From: Rhodospirillales bacterium
GTDB taxonomy: Bacteria > Pseudomonadota > Alphaproteobacteria > Acetobacterales > Acetobacteraceae
Length of the DNA stretch: 43,678 bases
Direction of reading: 5' to 3'
Assembly (NCBI GenBank): GCA_025352565.1
Contig: JANXTF010000051.1
Span: 1 to 43,678, forward strand
Every line of letters starts with the position of its first letter. The stretch's first letter is position 1. The position numbers were made by a program, and so were the translations under genes. Below are positions 1-7,947 of this stretch, one piece after another. Below the pieces are notes generated by a model. The model was not told where the DNA came from. It made no database searches and was given only the letters and a program-made list of their open reading frames with translations.

Positions 1-305
1 TTGAACACCTGGCTGTAGTGCTTCATGTAGCAGTTGTTCACCTCGACATCGGCTTGGGTGAAAAACCGGAAGATCTGCGCCAGCAGGTTGCGCTCCGACT
101 CCGTGAGGTTGCGGTGCCAGTCTTTCACGTCGTCGGCGAGCGGCACTTCCTCGGGCAGCCAATGCACGCGCTGTTGCGTCAGCCACGCATCGTAGGCCCA
201 CGGGTAGCGGAACGGCTTGTACACCGGGTTCTCGGTCAGCAAGTCGAAGCGGACGGGCTTTTCCGGGAGAGGCAGTGGGTCTGGAATGTTCATGAAGCCG
301 TCCAT
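1..305 (-). CDS. nrdB: Ribonucleoside-diphosphate reductase subunit beta, N-terminal part (cut by window edge)
   Basis: Class I ribonucleotide reductase small subunit, which holds the di-iron/tyrosyl radical cofactor used by the alpha subunit to reduce ribonucleotides to deoxyribonucleotides in the cytosol. About 101 residues are visible, beginning MDGFMNIPDP and running through RYPWAYDAWLTQQRVHWLPE and the stretch LLAQIFRFFTQADVEVNNCY, which match the N-terminal helices of alphaproteobacterial NrdB proteins. The full protein is usually 330-360 residues, so roughly two thirds lie beyond the left edge. The ATG at 305 is chosen because it is the first in frame; an in-frame ATG at 293 is possible. 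It is divergent from the CoA-transferase gene, so the roughly 95 bp between them must hold both promoters. Family assignment rests on remembered sequence pattern. Confidence 0.85.
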   Translation of the reverse strand, partial: MDGFMNIPDPLPLPEKPVRFDLLTENPVYKPFRYPWAYDAWLTQQRVHWLPEEVPLADDVKDWHRNLTESERNLLAQIFRFFTQADVEVNNCYMKHYSQVF

Positions 306-400
306 CAAGGTGTCCCGTGCAAGAATGTATGCGATCGGGCAGTGTTTAGGCGAACATGAGGGAGTCGCCAATCGATTTCCCACATATATGGGCCGAAACG

Positions 401-1810
401 ATGAATGCCACTAAATCTGGTGTGAGAGAGTTACTGAAAGCGGCGGGTCTCCCTGGAGACATCGTGCGTTGGCTGACGATCGCAAGGGCTGATCCGGTGT
501 TGCCGGTGGCGTTTCATATCGGCGACCGGGCGGCCGCCGCGATCGGAGCGGCGGGGCTGGCCGCGGCGTATCTGGCGTGGCTGCGCGACGGTACCGAGCA
601 GGATGTGGCGGTCGATACCGGCCGGGCGGCGGTCTCGCTGCGGAGTGCCACGTATCTGCGCGTCGACGGGGCCAAGCCGCCCTCGCCGTGGGACCCGGTT
701 GGCGGAATGTATGAGGTGGGTGCGGGGCGGTGGATCAGCATCCATTGCAATTTCCCGGGGCATCGCGCGGCGGCGGCGCGCGCGCTTGGCGTGCCGGCGG
801 AGCGGCCGGCGATGGAGCGCGCGGCCCTGGAATGGGATGGCGTGGCGTTGGAGGACGCGATCCATGCGGCGGGCGGCTGCGCGGGGTTCGTGCGGACCGA
901 GGCGGAGTGGGCCGCGCATCCGCAATCGGCGGCCGTGGCCGGGCAGGCATTGCTGAGCGTGGAGCGGATCGGGGACGCGGCGCCGCGCGCGCTGCGGCCG
1001 GCCGCCCAGCCGCTTTCGGGAATGCGCGTGCTCGACCTCACGCGCGTGCTGGCGGGGCCGACCTGCGGGCGGCTGCTGGCGGAATATGGCGCCGACGTGC
1101 TGAAGGTGAACGGCGCGCACCTGCCGGATTCCGGCGCCGCCGAGTTCGACACCGGCGTGGGCAAGTTATCCGCGACACTCGATCTGCGCGACGAGGGCGA
1201 CGCTGCCCGGCTGCGGGCCCTCGTGGAAAGTGCCGACGTGTTCTCGCAATCCTACCGCCCCGGCACCCTGGGCGCGCGGGGGCTCTCGCCCGAGGCGCTG
1301 GCGGGCGCGCGGCCTGGCATCGTGGTTACGACGCTGACCGCCTGGGGGCCGACCGGGCCGTGGGCGCGGCGTCGGGGATTCGACAGCATCGTGCAGGCGA
1401 CGAGTGGGATGGCGGATATCGTGGGTGGACGGGAGTCGCCACGCCTGATGCCGGTTTCGGCCATCGACTACATCAGCGGGACGCTGATGGCGCTGGGTAC
1501 CATGGCAGCCCTGGCGCGGCAGGTAACCGAGGGCGGCAGCTTCCATGTGCGCGTGTCGCTGGCGCGCACCGGGCAGTGGCTGCGCGACGCGGGGCTGATC
1601 GACCGAGTCGCCTGGGCCGGCCTGCCGGCGGATTGGACCGAGGACGAGATCGCTTCGGTGAGCATGGAGCAGATCTCGCCCATCGGCCGCGTACGGCATC
1701 TGGCACCGGTGGCCCGGCTTTCCGCGACGCCCGGCGCATGGCACCGTCCTCCGGTGCCGATCGGCACCCATCCGGCCATCTGGCCCAACGAAGGAAACGC
1801 GACGCGATGA
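401..1810 (+). CDS. CaiB/BaiF family (class III) CoA-transferase, long form
   Basis: Family III CoA-transferases move CoA between carboxylic acids through an aspartyl-CoA thioester. The typical N-terminal Rossmann-like block of the family is found here in the second half of the protein (GMRVLDLTRVLAGPTCGRLL near residue 213, then GADVLKV). The catalytic aspartate is D356 in the motif SAIDYISG. The first 200 residues (GVREL, DVAVDTGRAAVSLRSATYL) resemble a second, incomplete CaiB unit, so the domain order looks permuted or duplicated compared with the usual 400-residue enzyme. An alternative ATG at 356 would add 15 residues; I prefer 401 because the protein then begins just before the GVREL segment. 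The stop overlaps the next start as ATGA, implying translational coupling to the glutathione S-transferase gene. The substrate is unknown. Confidence 0.88.
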   Translation: MNATKSGVRELLKAAGLPGDIVRWLTIARADPVLPVAFHIGDRAAAAIGAAGLAAAYLAWLRDGTEQDVAVDTGRAAVSLRSATYLRVDGAKPPSPWDPVGGMYEVGAGRWISIHCNFPGHRAAAARALGVPAERPAMERAALEWDGVALEDAIHAAGGCAGFVRTEAEWAAHPQSAAVAGQALLSVERIGDAAPRALRPAAQPLSGMRVLDLTRVLAGPTCGRLLAEYGADVLKVNGAHLPDSGAAEFDTGVGKLSATLDLRDEGDAARLRALVESADVFSQSYRPGTLGARGLSPEALAGARPGIVVTTLTAWGPTGPWARRRGFDSIVQATSGMADIVGGRESPRLMPVSAIDYISGTLMALGTMAALARQVTEGGSFHVRVSLARTGQWLRDAGLIDRVAWAGLPADWTEDEIASVSMEQISPIGRVRHLAPVARLSATPGAWHRPPVPIGTHPAIWPNEGNATR

Positions 1811-2421
1811 AGCTGTTCGACAGCGTTGGACCCAATCCTCGCACCGTGCGGGTGTTCCTGGCCGAGAAGGGCGTGACGCTGGAGATGGAACGCGTGGACA
1901 TCCGCGCCGCCGACAACCGCAAGGAGCCCTATCTGCGGGTGAACCCGACCGGCCAGACCCCGGCCCTGCTGCTCGACGATGGCGCGGTTATCACCGAGAT
2001 CACCGCGATCTGCGAATACCTGGAGGAGCTGCATCCTTCGCCTTCCCTGTTCGGGGCGACGGCGGAGCAGCGGGCCGAGACGCGGATGTGGGTGCGGCGG
2101 ATCGACCTCAACATCCTGGAGCCGATGCTGAATGGGTATCGCTACGACGAGGGGCTCTCCATCTTCGAGGGACGCGTGCCCTGCATCCCGCAGGCGTCGG
2201 ACGATCTGAAGGCGCTCGGGCGGCATTGGCTGGCGTGGCTGGATGGGCAGATGGCGGGGAAAACCTGGATTTGCGGAGAGCGATTCAGTTTTGCCGATGT
2301 GCTGCTGTTCGTGTTCACGGATTTTCTGGGCAAGGTTGGGCAGGCGATGGACCCGGAACTGACGAATTTGGCGGGGTGGGGCGCGCGGATGCGGGGGCGG
2401 CCGAGTGCCGGGGTGAAGTAG
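1807..2421 (+). CDS. Glutathione S-transferase family protein
   Basis: Cytosolic GST-fold protein of 204 residues, a normal length. The thioredoxin-like N-terminal domain (about 1-80) starts MKLFDSVGPNPRTVRVFLAE and holds the cis-proline segment NPTGQTPALLLDDG followed by ITEITAICEYLEE, where the usual E-S glutathione-binding pair reads T-E. The all-helical C-terminal domain follows (about 90-195), with ERFSFADVLLFVF as the conserved N-capping/hydrophobic staple region. It is coupled by ATGA to the CoA-transferase gene, so the two proteins are probably made together and may act on the same CoA- or thiol-linked substrate (inference). The extreme C-terminus RPSAGVK and the stop codon fall inside a 16-bp tandem repeat. 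Confidence 0.9.
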   Translation: MKLFDSVGPNPRTVRVFLAEKGVTLEMERVDIRAADNRKEPYLRVNPTGQTPALLLDDGAVITEITAICEYLEELHPSPSLFGATAEQRAETRMWVRRIDLNILEPMLNGYRYDEGLSIFEGRVPCIPQASDDLKALGRHWLAWLDGQMAGKTWICGERFSFADVLLFVFTDFLGKVGQAMDPELTNLAGWGARMRGRPSAGVK

Positions 2422-2460
2422 GCCGGGGGCGAAGTAGGCCGGGGGTGAAGTAGGGCCGGG
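2415..2460. repeat. 16-bp tandem repeat spanning the GST stop codon
   Basis: The unit GAAGTAGGCCGGGGGC occurs at 2415-2430, again at 2431-2446 with a final T, and a third partial copy with one extra G fills 2447-2460. The TAG stop of the GST gene is in the first copy, and each later copy carries a TAG too. It looks like a slipped-strand expansion at the 3' end of the gene. Confidence 0.8.
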
Positions 2461-2540
2461 CGAGCGTACGGCAAAGGCCCCCCGCCTCGGTCAGAAGCCC
2501 CGCCGTTTGGCCGCCGATCCCTGAAGCCGAACGCCTGGCA

Positions 2541-3560
2541 TCAATTGGACGCGGGATACAACCGCGTCAGGCGCTGCTGCTTCAGCCACGCGCGCGACAG
2601 TGCCGCCACGCCGACAGGGCGATGGCCGAGTGACCTGAACTCGGCGGCCAGCGCGAACAGGTCGCGCTGCTTGGCGAACACGCCGCGATAGGCGTCCAGA
2701 AATCGCCGCGACGGATCCCAGAACTGGATCGCCTCCGAGCCCGCGCCATTGATCTCGATGATGCGGAATTTCCCCGCTCGCAGTGCCGCCTCGTTGGTGA
2801 AGCGCACATCCAGGCGGCCGAAATTGAAGCCCTTCATCGACCGCGCGATGGCATCGACCCGTCCCGCCAGGGCTGGCGTGCGGAGCCGCATTGCGTCCTC
2901 GTAGCGGCCGCCCACACGGAGCGAGGCGACGGTGGTGAGCACCACACGCTCGCCTGTAGCCGGCACGCGCGGACCGACGGAATAGTGCCGCCGCGCTCGT
3001 GCCAGGCGCGCATCGGCCTCGATCAAGGCGGCGAGACTGCTGGTTCCGTCCCCGACGACAGATGGCTGATGGCGGACGGCCATGGCGATGAGCGTCCCAT
3101 GCGTCTCCGATGGACGCCGCATGTAGAAAAGGCCGGCCTCCATTGGGCCGGGCACGAAATCCTGGAGCAGGAACGTGGCGCCGGCAGGGAAGCCCCCGGC
3201 ATACGCCGCGAGCTGGGGTTCATCGTCGATACGGCGCACGCCATAGCCGCACCAGCCGATATCGGGCTTGGCGATCAGCGGAAAGATCATGCCGGCTTGG
3301 GCGCGCGCGTGCCCGACGTCATCACCCTGCCGGACCGCCACTGTGCGCGCGACATGGCGCCGATGTTCCGCGCCGATGAGGTCGAGGCGTGCCATCTTCG
3401 ACTCGCCGGCCAGCCCGCCGGTCTCGATGCCGGGATTGACCACGGAGGGCAGCGTCAGCCCGCCATGGCGCAGCGCCAGCCAAAACCAGTGCGCCACCAG
3501 GGGAACGCACAACAGCCACTTCGGCAACCGCTCGATACCGCCCTCGTGACGACATAGCAC
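2541..3560 (-). CDS. ATP-grasp domain protein (D-Ala-D-Ala ligase-like), membrane-linked N-terminus
   Basis: ATP-grasp enzymes join a carboxylate to an amine or thiol through an acylphosphate. The N-terminus has a hydrophobic aromatic stretch (LPKWLLCVPLVAHWFWLALR) followed by LTLPSVVNPGIETGGLAGESK, as in a subgroup of ATP-grasp proteins of unknown substrate. The ATP-grasp core follows: PLIAKPDIGWCGYGVRRI is the lysine/glycine-rich nucleotide loop, and FGRLDVRF with FRIIEINGAGSEA supplies the Mg-binding D and E-x-N residues. The GTG at 3560 is preceded by GAGG at suitable spacing; a more upstream in-frame start at 3641 would add 27 residues of unconvincing sequence. The gene converges with the GST gene and diverges from the NMT1-type importer. 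The product made is unknown. Confidence 0.75.
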   Translation of the reverse strand: MLCRHEGGIERLPKWLLCVPLVAHWFWLALRHGGLTLPSVVNPGIETGGLAGESKMARLDLIGAEHRRHVARTVAVRQGDDVGHARAQAGMIFPLIAKPDIGWCGYGVRRIDDEPQLAAYAGGFPAGATFLLQDFVPGPMEAGLFYMRRPSETHGTLIAMAVRHQPSVVGDGTSSLAALIEADARLARARRHYSVGPRVPATGERVVLTTVASLRVGGRYEDAMRLRTPALAGRVDAIARSMKGFNFGRLDVRFTNEAALRAGKFRIIEINGAGSEAIQFWDPSRRFLDAYRGVFAKQRDLFALAAEFRSLGHRPVGVAALSRAWLKQQRLTRLYPASN

Positions 3561-3887
3561 GGCTTGCCTCGGAGCGACCTGGCACCCAAGAGTCGCGGCC
3601 GAGGTGAATCGGTCAGACAATTGGCACGGCACCCAAACCAACGATTTTTGCTGTTGCGGAGATAAACGTTACTTTCCGAGAGAGCGTTGCATTCGCGGTT
3701 ACGAAATCGCAGCGGCTTTGCCCCGCGCGTGCCGGGTATACGCAACCGTAAGCGGGATGGTTCCAACGGATGCCCAGCCCGGTGTCGCGCGCGAACCGGC
3801 GGCGCCTTCGCGCCGCCCGGCACATGGTCCATGATCCCGGCGAACCCGACAGCGACTGATTGCCGACCGTCCCAGGAGACCGACACG
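3561..3887. other. Intergenic divergent region without a recognised gene
   Basis: Holds the control regions of the leftward ATP-grasp gene and the rightward importer operon. About 3630-3720 is more A+T-rich than its surroundings, consistent with promoter DNA, but I see no convincing paired -35/-10 boxes. The only clear signal is the AGGAG ribosome binding site near 3874 for the binding-protein gene. Confidence 0.5.
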
Positions 3888-4880
3888 ATGCTGGATCGCC
3901 GCGCCTTCATCTCCGCTGCCGCAATGCTTCCAATCACCCGGCCGGCCCTGGCCGCCCAGCCGGCCACGGTCCTCACGCCCTTCGGCTTCATCATCGACTT
4001 CCTGGAGATGATGAACGCGAGCGCCGGCGGGCATTTCCAGGCAGCCGGGCTGGACACGCAGGTGCTCGGCGCGGGCGGTGCCGCCGCCTCCACCCAGCAG
4101 CTCGCGGCGGGGCGCTGCCAGTTCATCCGGGGCGCGGCAATCGATGCGGTGAAGGCGGTCGGCGCGCAGCCCGGCCTCGGCCTGGTCTCGGTGGCCACCA
4201 TCTTCCAGGGCTCGACCTTCGACGTCATCAGCGACAAGGCGAAGCCGATCGCGCGCGCCGAGGATTTCCGGGGCAAGCGAATCGGCGTCGTGTCGATCGG
4301 CGGCACCACCGAGAATTTCCTCGATTTGATGCTGCACAAGGTCGGCATCCCAAAAACCGAGGTGCCGCGGGAGGTTGTGGGCAACAATCCCGGCTCCTTC
4401 GCGCTGCTCCAGCAGGGCCGCATCGATGGCTTCATCGCCACCAGCAACGTGGTCGAGGTGCTGGAACAACAGAAGGCGCCGATCCTGGCCTGGAGCACCG
4501 ACCGCTACGCCAAGATGCCGAGCCAATGCTATTTCACCACGCAGGCGATCATCGACGCGCAACCCGTCATGGTGCTTGGGTTCGTGCGTGCCATGAAGGC
4601 CAGCGTCGAGGAGATGCTGCGCGGCCCGCTGGAGCCGATCCTGGATCGCGCCGCCGCGAAATTCGACATCCCCGGCATTCGGGACAAGCCCGGCCTCACC
4701 CGCACCGTGCGCGGCAACATGGAGTTGTGGCTGAGCGAGGGGCGGGACAATCTTATGCGCAACATCCCCGCCTTGTGGACGTCGGCCCGCGACAACCTCG
4801 CCGAAGCCTCGATCGCCAACATCGCCGACATCACCCGGCTCTACACCAACAGCTTCGTCGACGAGGCTGCGCGCGGGTGA
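3888..4880 (+). CDS. ABC transporter substrate-binding protein, NMT1/THI5-like (SsuA/TauA type)
   Basis: Periplasmic receptor that captures a small organic solute for the ABC importer encoded behind it. The N-terminus MLDRRAFISAAAMLP with an ALAAQP cleavage-like site looks like a Tat signal (twin arginine at 4-5). The mature part follows the NMT1/SsuA pattern: a first lobe with GFIIDFLEMM, a middle GKRIGVVSIGGTTENFLD and NNPGSFALLQQGRIDGFIATS, typical of ligand-gating segments. Length is 330 residues, normal for the group. The ATG at 3888 has AGGAG just upstream. Its stop overlaps the GTG of the ATPase gene (GTGA). Family members bind sulfonates, nitrate, thiamine precursors or aromatics; no ligand can be chosen from sequence alone. 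Confidence 0.88.
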   Translation: MLDRRAFISAAAMLPITRPALAAQPATVLTPFGFIIDFLEMMNASAGGHFQAAGLDTQVLGAGGAAASTQQLAAGRCQFIRGAAIDAVKAVGAQPGLGLVSVATIFQGSTFDVISDKAKPIARAEDFRGKRIGVVSIGGTTENFLDLMLHKVGIPKTEVPREVVGNNPGSFALLQQGRIDGFIATSNVVEVLEQQKAPILAWSTDRYAKMPSQCYFTTQAIIDAQPVMVLGFVRAMKASVEEMLRGPLEPILDRAAAKFDIPGIRDKPGLTRTVRGNMELWLSEGRDNLMRNIPALWTSARDNLAEASIANIADITRLYTNSFVDEAARG

Positions 4881-5653
4881 GCTCGATCCGGCTGGAAGGC
4901 GTCCGCAAGCAGTTCGAAAGCCGCGCCGGCGCGGTGGTCGCCCTGGCGCCCACCGACCTCGCCATCGCGGAGCGCGAGATGGTTGTGCTGCTCGGCCCGT
5001 CTGGCTGCGGCAAGACCACGCTGTTGCGGCTGATCGCGGGCCTGATCCCACCCACCGAGGGCCGCGTGCAGGTCGCCGGGCGCGATCTCTGGACGGGCGA
5101 CAGACGCGACCCGGCCGCCGTGGCCGACCTCGGCGTGGTGTTCCAGGACGCCAATCTTTTCCCCTGGTACACCGTTGAGCGCAACATCGCGATGCCGCTC
5201 GCCATGCGCGGCGTCGGCCGCGCCGCGCGCCAGGCGCGCGCCCGTGAACTGGCCAAAATGGTCGGCATCGCGGGGTTCGGGCAGCGTTGGCCGCGCGAAC
5301 TGTCCGGCGGCATGCGCCAGCGTGCCGCCATCGCGCGGGCACTCAGCTACGAACCTTCGATCCTGCTCATGGACGAGCCGTTCGGCGCACTCGACGCCAT
5401 GACGCGCGACACCATGAACCTAGAACTGCAACGCATCTGGACCGAGACCGGCTGCACCATCGTGCTGGTCACGCACTCCATCGGCGAGGCGGTGTTCCTC
5501 GCCGACCGCATCGTGCTGCTGTCGCCCCGGCCGGGACGCATCGCCCACGTGGCGACCGTCGATTTCCCCCGTCCGCGCGGCCCGGAGGTGCAGGCCGACC
5601 CGAAATTCGCGGCTCTGTGCGCCGATCTTCGCGGCCGGCTGGACCGGATGTGA
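4877..5653 (+). CDS. ABC transporter ATP-binding protein (SsuB/TauB type)
   Basis: Cytosolic ATPase that powers the NMT1-type importer. All motifs are intact: Walker A GPSGCGKTT (about residue 38), the Q-loop VVFQDANLFPW, signature LSGGMRQRAAIARAL, Walker B ILLMDEPFGALD and the H-loop VLVTHSIGEAVFLADRI. The tail VLLSPRPGRI matches the nitrate/sulfonate/taurine subfamily. Length 258 residues. The GTG start at 4877 overlaps the binding-protein stop by 4 nt, and the gene's own stop overlaps the permease ATG (TGATG), so the three components are translationally coupled. Confidence 0.93.
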   Translation: MSSIRLEGVRKQFESRAGAVVALAPTDLAIAEREMVVLLGPSGCGKTTLLRLIAGLIPPTEGRVQVAGRDLWTGDRRDPAAVADLGVVFQDANLFPWYTVERNIAMPLAMRGVGRAARQARARELAKMVGIAGFGQRWPRELSGGMRQRAAIARALSYEPSILLMDEPFGALDAMTRDTMNLELQRIWTETGCTIVLVTHSIGEAVFLADRIVLLSPRPGRIAHVATVDFPRPRGPEVQADPKFAALCADLRGRLDRM

Positions 5654-6423
5654 TGCGCGCGCGTCTCGAATGGATCGCCTCGCCCCTGCTGCTGCTGGTG
5701 CTGCTTGGCTTCTGGCAATGGTATGTGACCGCGGCTCATGTCTCCGCCTTCATCCTGCCCCCGCCCACCGCCGTCTGGAGCGGCTTCGTCTATCTGGTGG
5801 GGCTTAAATCGACCTGGGTGCATGTCTGGGTGACGATCGAGGAGACCGTCGCCGGCTTCGTGCTCGCCGCCGTCGCCGGCGTGCTGATCGGCGTGCCGGT
5901 GGGCAAGCTGCGCTGGCTCGAGCGCACGCTGAACCCGTTCATCATCGCAAGCCAGGTGGTGCCCAAGGTGGCGCTGGTTCCGCTGTTCATCGTCTGGTTC
6001 GGCTTCGGCAGCACGTCCAAGATCGTGGTCTCGGCGGTGATCGCCTTCTTCCCGATCTTCACCAACACCGTGCTCGGCGTGAAATCCATCGAGGCCGGGC
6101 ATCGCGATGTGATGACCAGCCTGAACGCGAGCCGCCTCGCCCGCTTCACCCGGCTGGAACTGCCCTCGGCCGCCCCCTACATCCTGACCGGCATGGAGGT
6201 CGGCATCGTGCTGGCGATCATCGGCTGCGTCGTGGCGCAGTTCCTCGGCGGCAATGCGGGCCTGGGGTATCTGCTGGTGGCCGAGATGAACGCCTACCAG
6301 ACCGATCTGCTGTTCGCCGTGATTCTCCTGTTGACCCTGGTCGGCTTCGCCTTCTACGCCGCAATCGGCGCGGCACGTCGGGTGCTGATCCCGTGGCACT
6401 CATCCGGACAGGCGCAACCATGA
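5653..6423 (+). CDS. ABC transporter permease (SsuC/TauC type)
   Basis: Inner-membrane channel subunit of the preceding importer, 256 residues with about six hydrophobic segments (LLLLVLLGFWQWYV, VAGFVLAAVAGVLIGVPVG, VPLFIVWFGFG, VVSAVIAFFPIF, VGIVLAIIGCVVAQF, AVILLLTLVGFAFYAAIG). The cytoplasmic EAA-type loop that docks the ATPase is near MTSLNASRLARFTRLELPSA. It starts within the ATPase stop (TGATG). Its last codons overlap a 67-codon frame that is an lpxD remnant rather than a transporter gene, an unusual junction. Confidence 0.92.
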   Translation: MRARLEWIASPLLLLVLLGFWQWYVTAAHVSAFILPPPTAVWSGFVYLVGLKSTWVHVWVTIEETVAGFVLAAVAGVLIGVPVGKLRWLERTLNPFIIASQVVPKVALVPLFIVWFGFGSTSKIVVSAVIAFFPIFTNTVLGVKSIEAGHRDVMTSLNASRLARFTRLELPSAAPYILTGMEVGIVLAIIGCVVAQFLGGNAGLGYLLVAEMNAYQTDLLFAVILLLTLVGFAFYAAIGAARRVLIPWHSSGQAQP

Positions 6424-6623
6424 CTCCACTTCCCGGCAATCCACGGGTCGTCGGCCTCGCCGGCTCTCATGCCACCATCGGTTCCAGGGCCCGCGTCGGC
6501 GCGCAATCCGGCGTCGTGCCCACCCTCGAGCCGGGTGCGCTCGCCGTCGGCAGACCGGCGCGGCCGCCCAAGAAGGTGTTTCGCGAGATCGCCACGCCGA
6601 AGCGTCTGGCAAAGCGAGCCTAA
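6420..6623 (+). pseudogene. lpxD: C-terminal remnant of UDP-3-O-acylglucosamine N-acyltransferase (LpxD)
   Basis: A 67-codon open frame opening with ATGA overlap on the permease stop. Residues 10-60 carry hexapeptide-repeat turns and the tail typical of LpxD: VVGLAGSHATIGSRARVGAQ, then SGV, LEPGALAVGRPARPPKKVFR and a basic end EIATPKRLAKR. In complete LpxD (about 340 residues) the same elements are the last beta-helix coil and the C-terminal helix that packs the trimer; the uridine-binding domain, the catalytic histidine and most of the beta-helix are missing here. I read it as the surviving 3' end of an lpxD copy cut by arrival of the importer operon or by a deletion. It could still be translated by coupling from the permease gene. 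The main alternative is a chance hexapeptide-like small protein. Confidence 0.6.
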
Positions 6624-6641
6624 AGCGGCCTACATCCCCCC

Positions 6642-6920
6642 ATGAGCGACACACAGAACGACACCCCGCCCGACCGTCTCGCCGCCAACCCGAAAAGCCC
6701 GTACCACGACGCGGCATCGCTCGAACGCGGTGTCGGCATCCGCTTCAACGGCGCCGAGAAGACCAACGTCGAGGAATACTGCGTCAGCGAAGGCTGGGTG
6801 CGCCTGACCATCAGCAAGACGGTGGACCGCAAGGGCCAGCCGATGACCATGAAGCTGCAGGGCAAGGTCGAACCTTACTACCGCGACACGGCTGAGCCGC
6901 CGGCCGATCCGGCACAATAG
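6642..6920 (+). CDS. DUF3297 family protein
   Basis: Small soluble protein of 92 residues with the conserved core of DUF3297: PPDRLAANPKSPYHDAA, LERGVGIRFNGAEKTNVEEY and VSEGWVRLTISKTVDRKGQP followed by MTMKLQGKVEPYY. The family is widespread in Proteobacteria and has no assigned function. It follows the lpxD remnant by 18 nt and is convergent with the 2-oxoglutarate oxygenase gene, 24 nt away. No strong ribosome binding site is visible before the ATG, so coupling to upstream translation is possible. Confidence 0.9.
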   Translation: MSDTQNDTPPDRLAANPKSPYHDAASLERGVGIRFNGAEKTNVEEYCVSEGWVRLTISKTVDRKGQPMTMKLQGKVEPYYRDTAEPPADPAQ

Positions 6921-6944
6921 TCGAGTACCGTCATTGGGCGGCCT

Positions 6945-7937
6945 TCAGGCCGCGCGCGGCACCCGTTTGCCCTCCAGGGCACGGAACTCGACAAAGCGCG
7001 TCATCGCCGCCCACAGATGGTCCCCGTACTGGAACGCCGTGAACGTCTCGCCCCCCGGCAGCGGCGAGATCACCGCGTCGACGCGCGCCTCGTAGAAGAA
7101 CGGGATCGAGTGGCGCACCCGCTCGGACCCAAGCACGCGGTGCCGCGTCGCCTTGATGCGCCCGCCGGTCCAACGTTCGAGCAGAGCCCCGAAATTGACC
7201 GCCAGCGTGCCCTCGCGGGGCGGCACGTCCTGCCAGTTTCCCGCCGCGTCCTGCGCCTGAAGCCCGGCCACGCCGTCCTGCGCCAGCAAGGTCACGAACC
7301 CGGAATCAACATGCGCCCCTGCCCCCACCGGCCGCCGGACGCCGTCATGCTCCACCCACGCCGACTCCGCCCCCTCGAACGAGGCCGCCGTCCGCAGCGG
7401 ATAATGGATCAGCCGCAGCGTCGAGATGCCGCCGACGAAGGCTTCGTCGAAGAAGGTTTCGGCCAGGCCGAGGCCCCGCGCCACCGAGCGCATCGCCATC
7501 CGGCCCAGCAACTCCATCGCGCGGTAATACGCCCCCGTCGCCGCACGCCAGCCGGGCAAGTCCGCCTCGTCGGGAAAGGGGGTCGGTTCCAGCAACGGGT
7601 CGTCGCCCGCCATCGGCGGATGGGCCACGTCCGGCCCGATGTCGATGCCCTCCTTGTAGGTGGCGAACCCGTCCTGCAAAGGGAACCAGCCGCGATAGAC
7701 GTTGCGGTTCCCGGGCGCGAAATTATGCCGCCAGAGCGCGTGCGTCTTCGCGGGCGGCAGACTGAACAGCCGCAGCAGCGCCGCCCGCGTTTCGACCGTG
7801 GCCGCGATAATTCCGGGCGGCCCGGAAATGGTCATGAAGCCGATATCGGTGGCGGCCCGCAGAATGGCCTGGTCCACCGCGTCGCGTGCCTGCGACGCTG
7901 GTCCGAACAGCGGCGCCACGTCGATAACAGGGATCAT
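6945..7937 (-). CDS. 2-oxoglutarate/Fe(II)-dependent oxygenase, isopenicillin-N-synthase-like
   Basis: Non-haem iron oxygenase that couples decarboxylation of 2-oxoglutarate to oxidation of a substrate in the cytosol. The N-terminal DIOX_N region starts MIPVIDVAPLFG. The jelly-roll core has the iron ligands H209 and D211 (AHVDSGFVTLL) and H266 (KATRHRVLG), and the 2-oxoglutarate-binding R-x-S at R275-S277 (RHSIPFF). Length 330 residues, normal. The ATG at 7937 is preceded by GAGGAG. It is the last gene of the leftward seven-gene unit, 10 nt after the double ATPase gene, which suggests that it modifies a compound brought in by that transporter. The substrate cannot be read from sequence. Confidence 0.9.
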   Translation of the reverse strand: MIPVIDVAPLFGPASQARDAVDQAILRAATDIGFMTISGPPGIIAATVETRAALLRLFSLPPAKTHALWRHNFAPGNRNVYRGWFPLQDGFATYKEGIDIGPDVAHPPMAGDDPLLEPTPFPDEADLPGWRAATGAYYRAMELLGRMAMRSVARGLGLAETFFDEAFVGGISTLRLIHYPLRTAASFEGAESAWVEHDGVRRPVGAGAHVDSGFVTLLAQDGVAGLQAQDAAGNWQDVPPREGTLAVNFGALLERWTGGRIKATRHRVLGSERVRHSIPFFYEARVDAVISPLPGGETFTAFQYGDHLWAAMTRFVEFRALEGKRVPRAA

Positions 7938-7947
7938 CGCGGTCTCC

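Noticed and set aside
381-391. CACATATATGG as a possible NrdR box upstream of nrdB
   Set aside because: Only one copy is seen and it lacks the flanking bases and the correctly spaced partner box usual for NrdR control.
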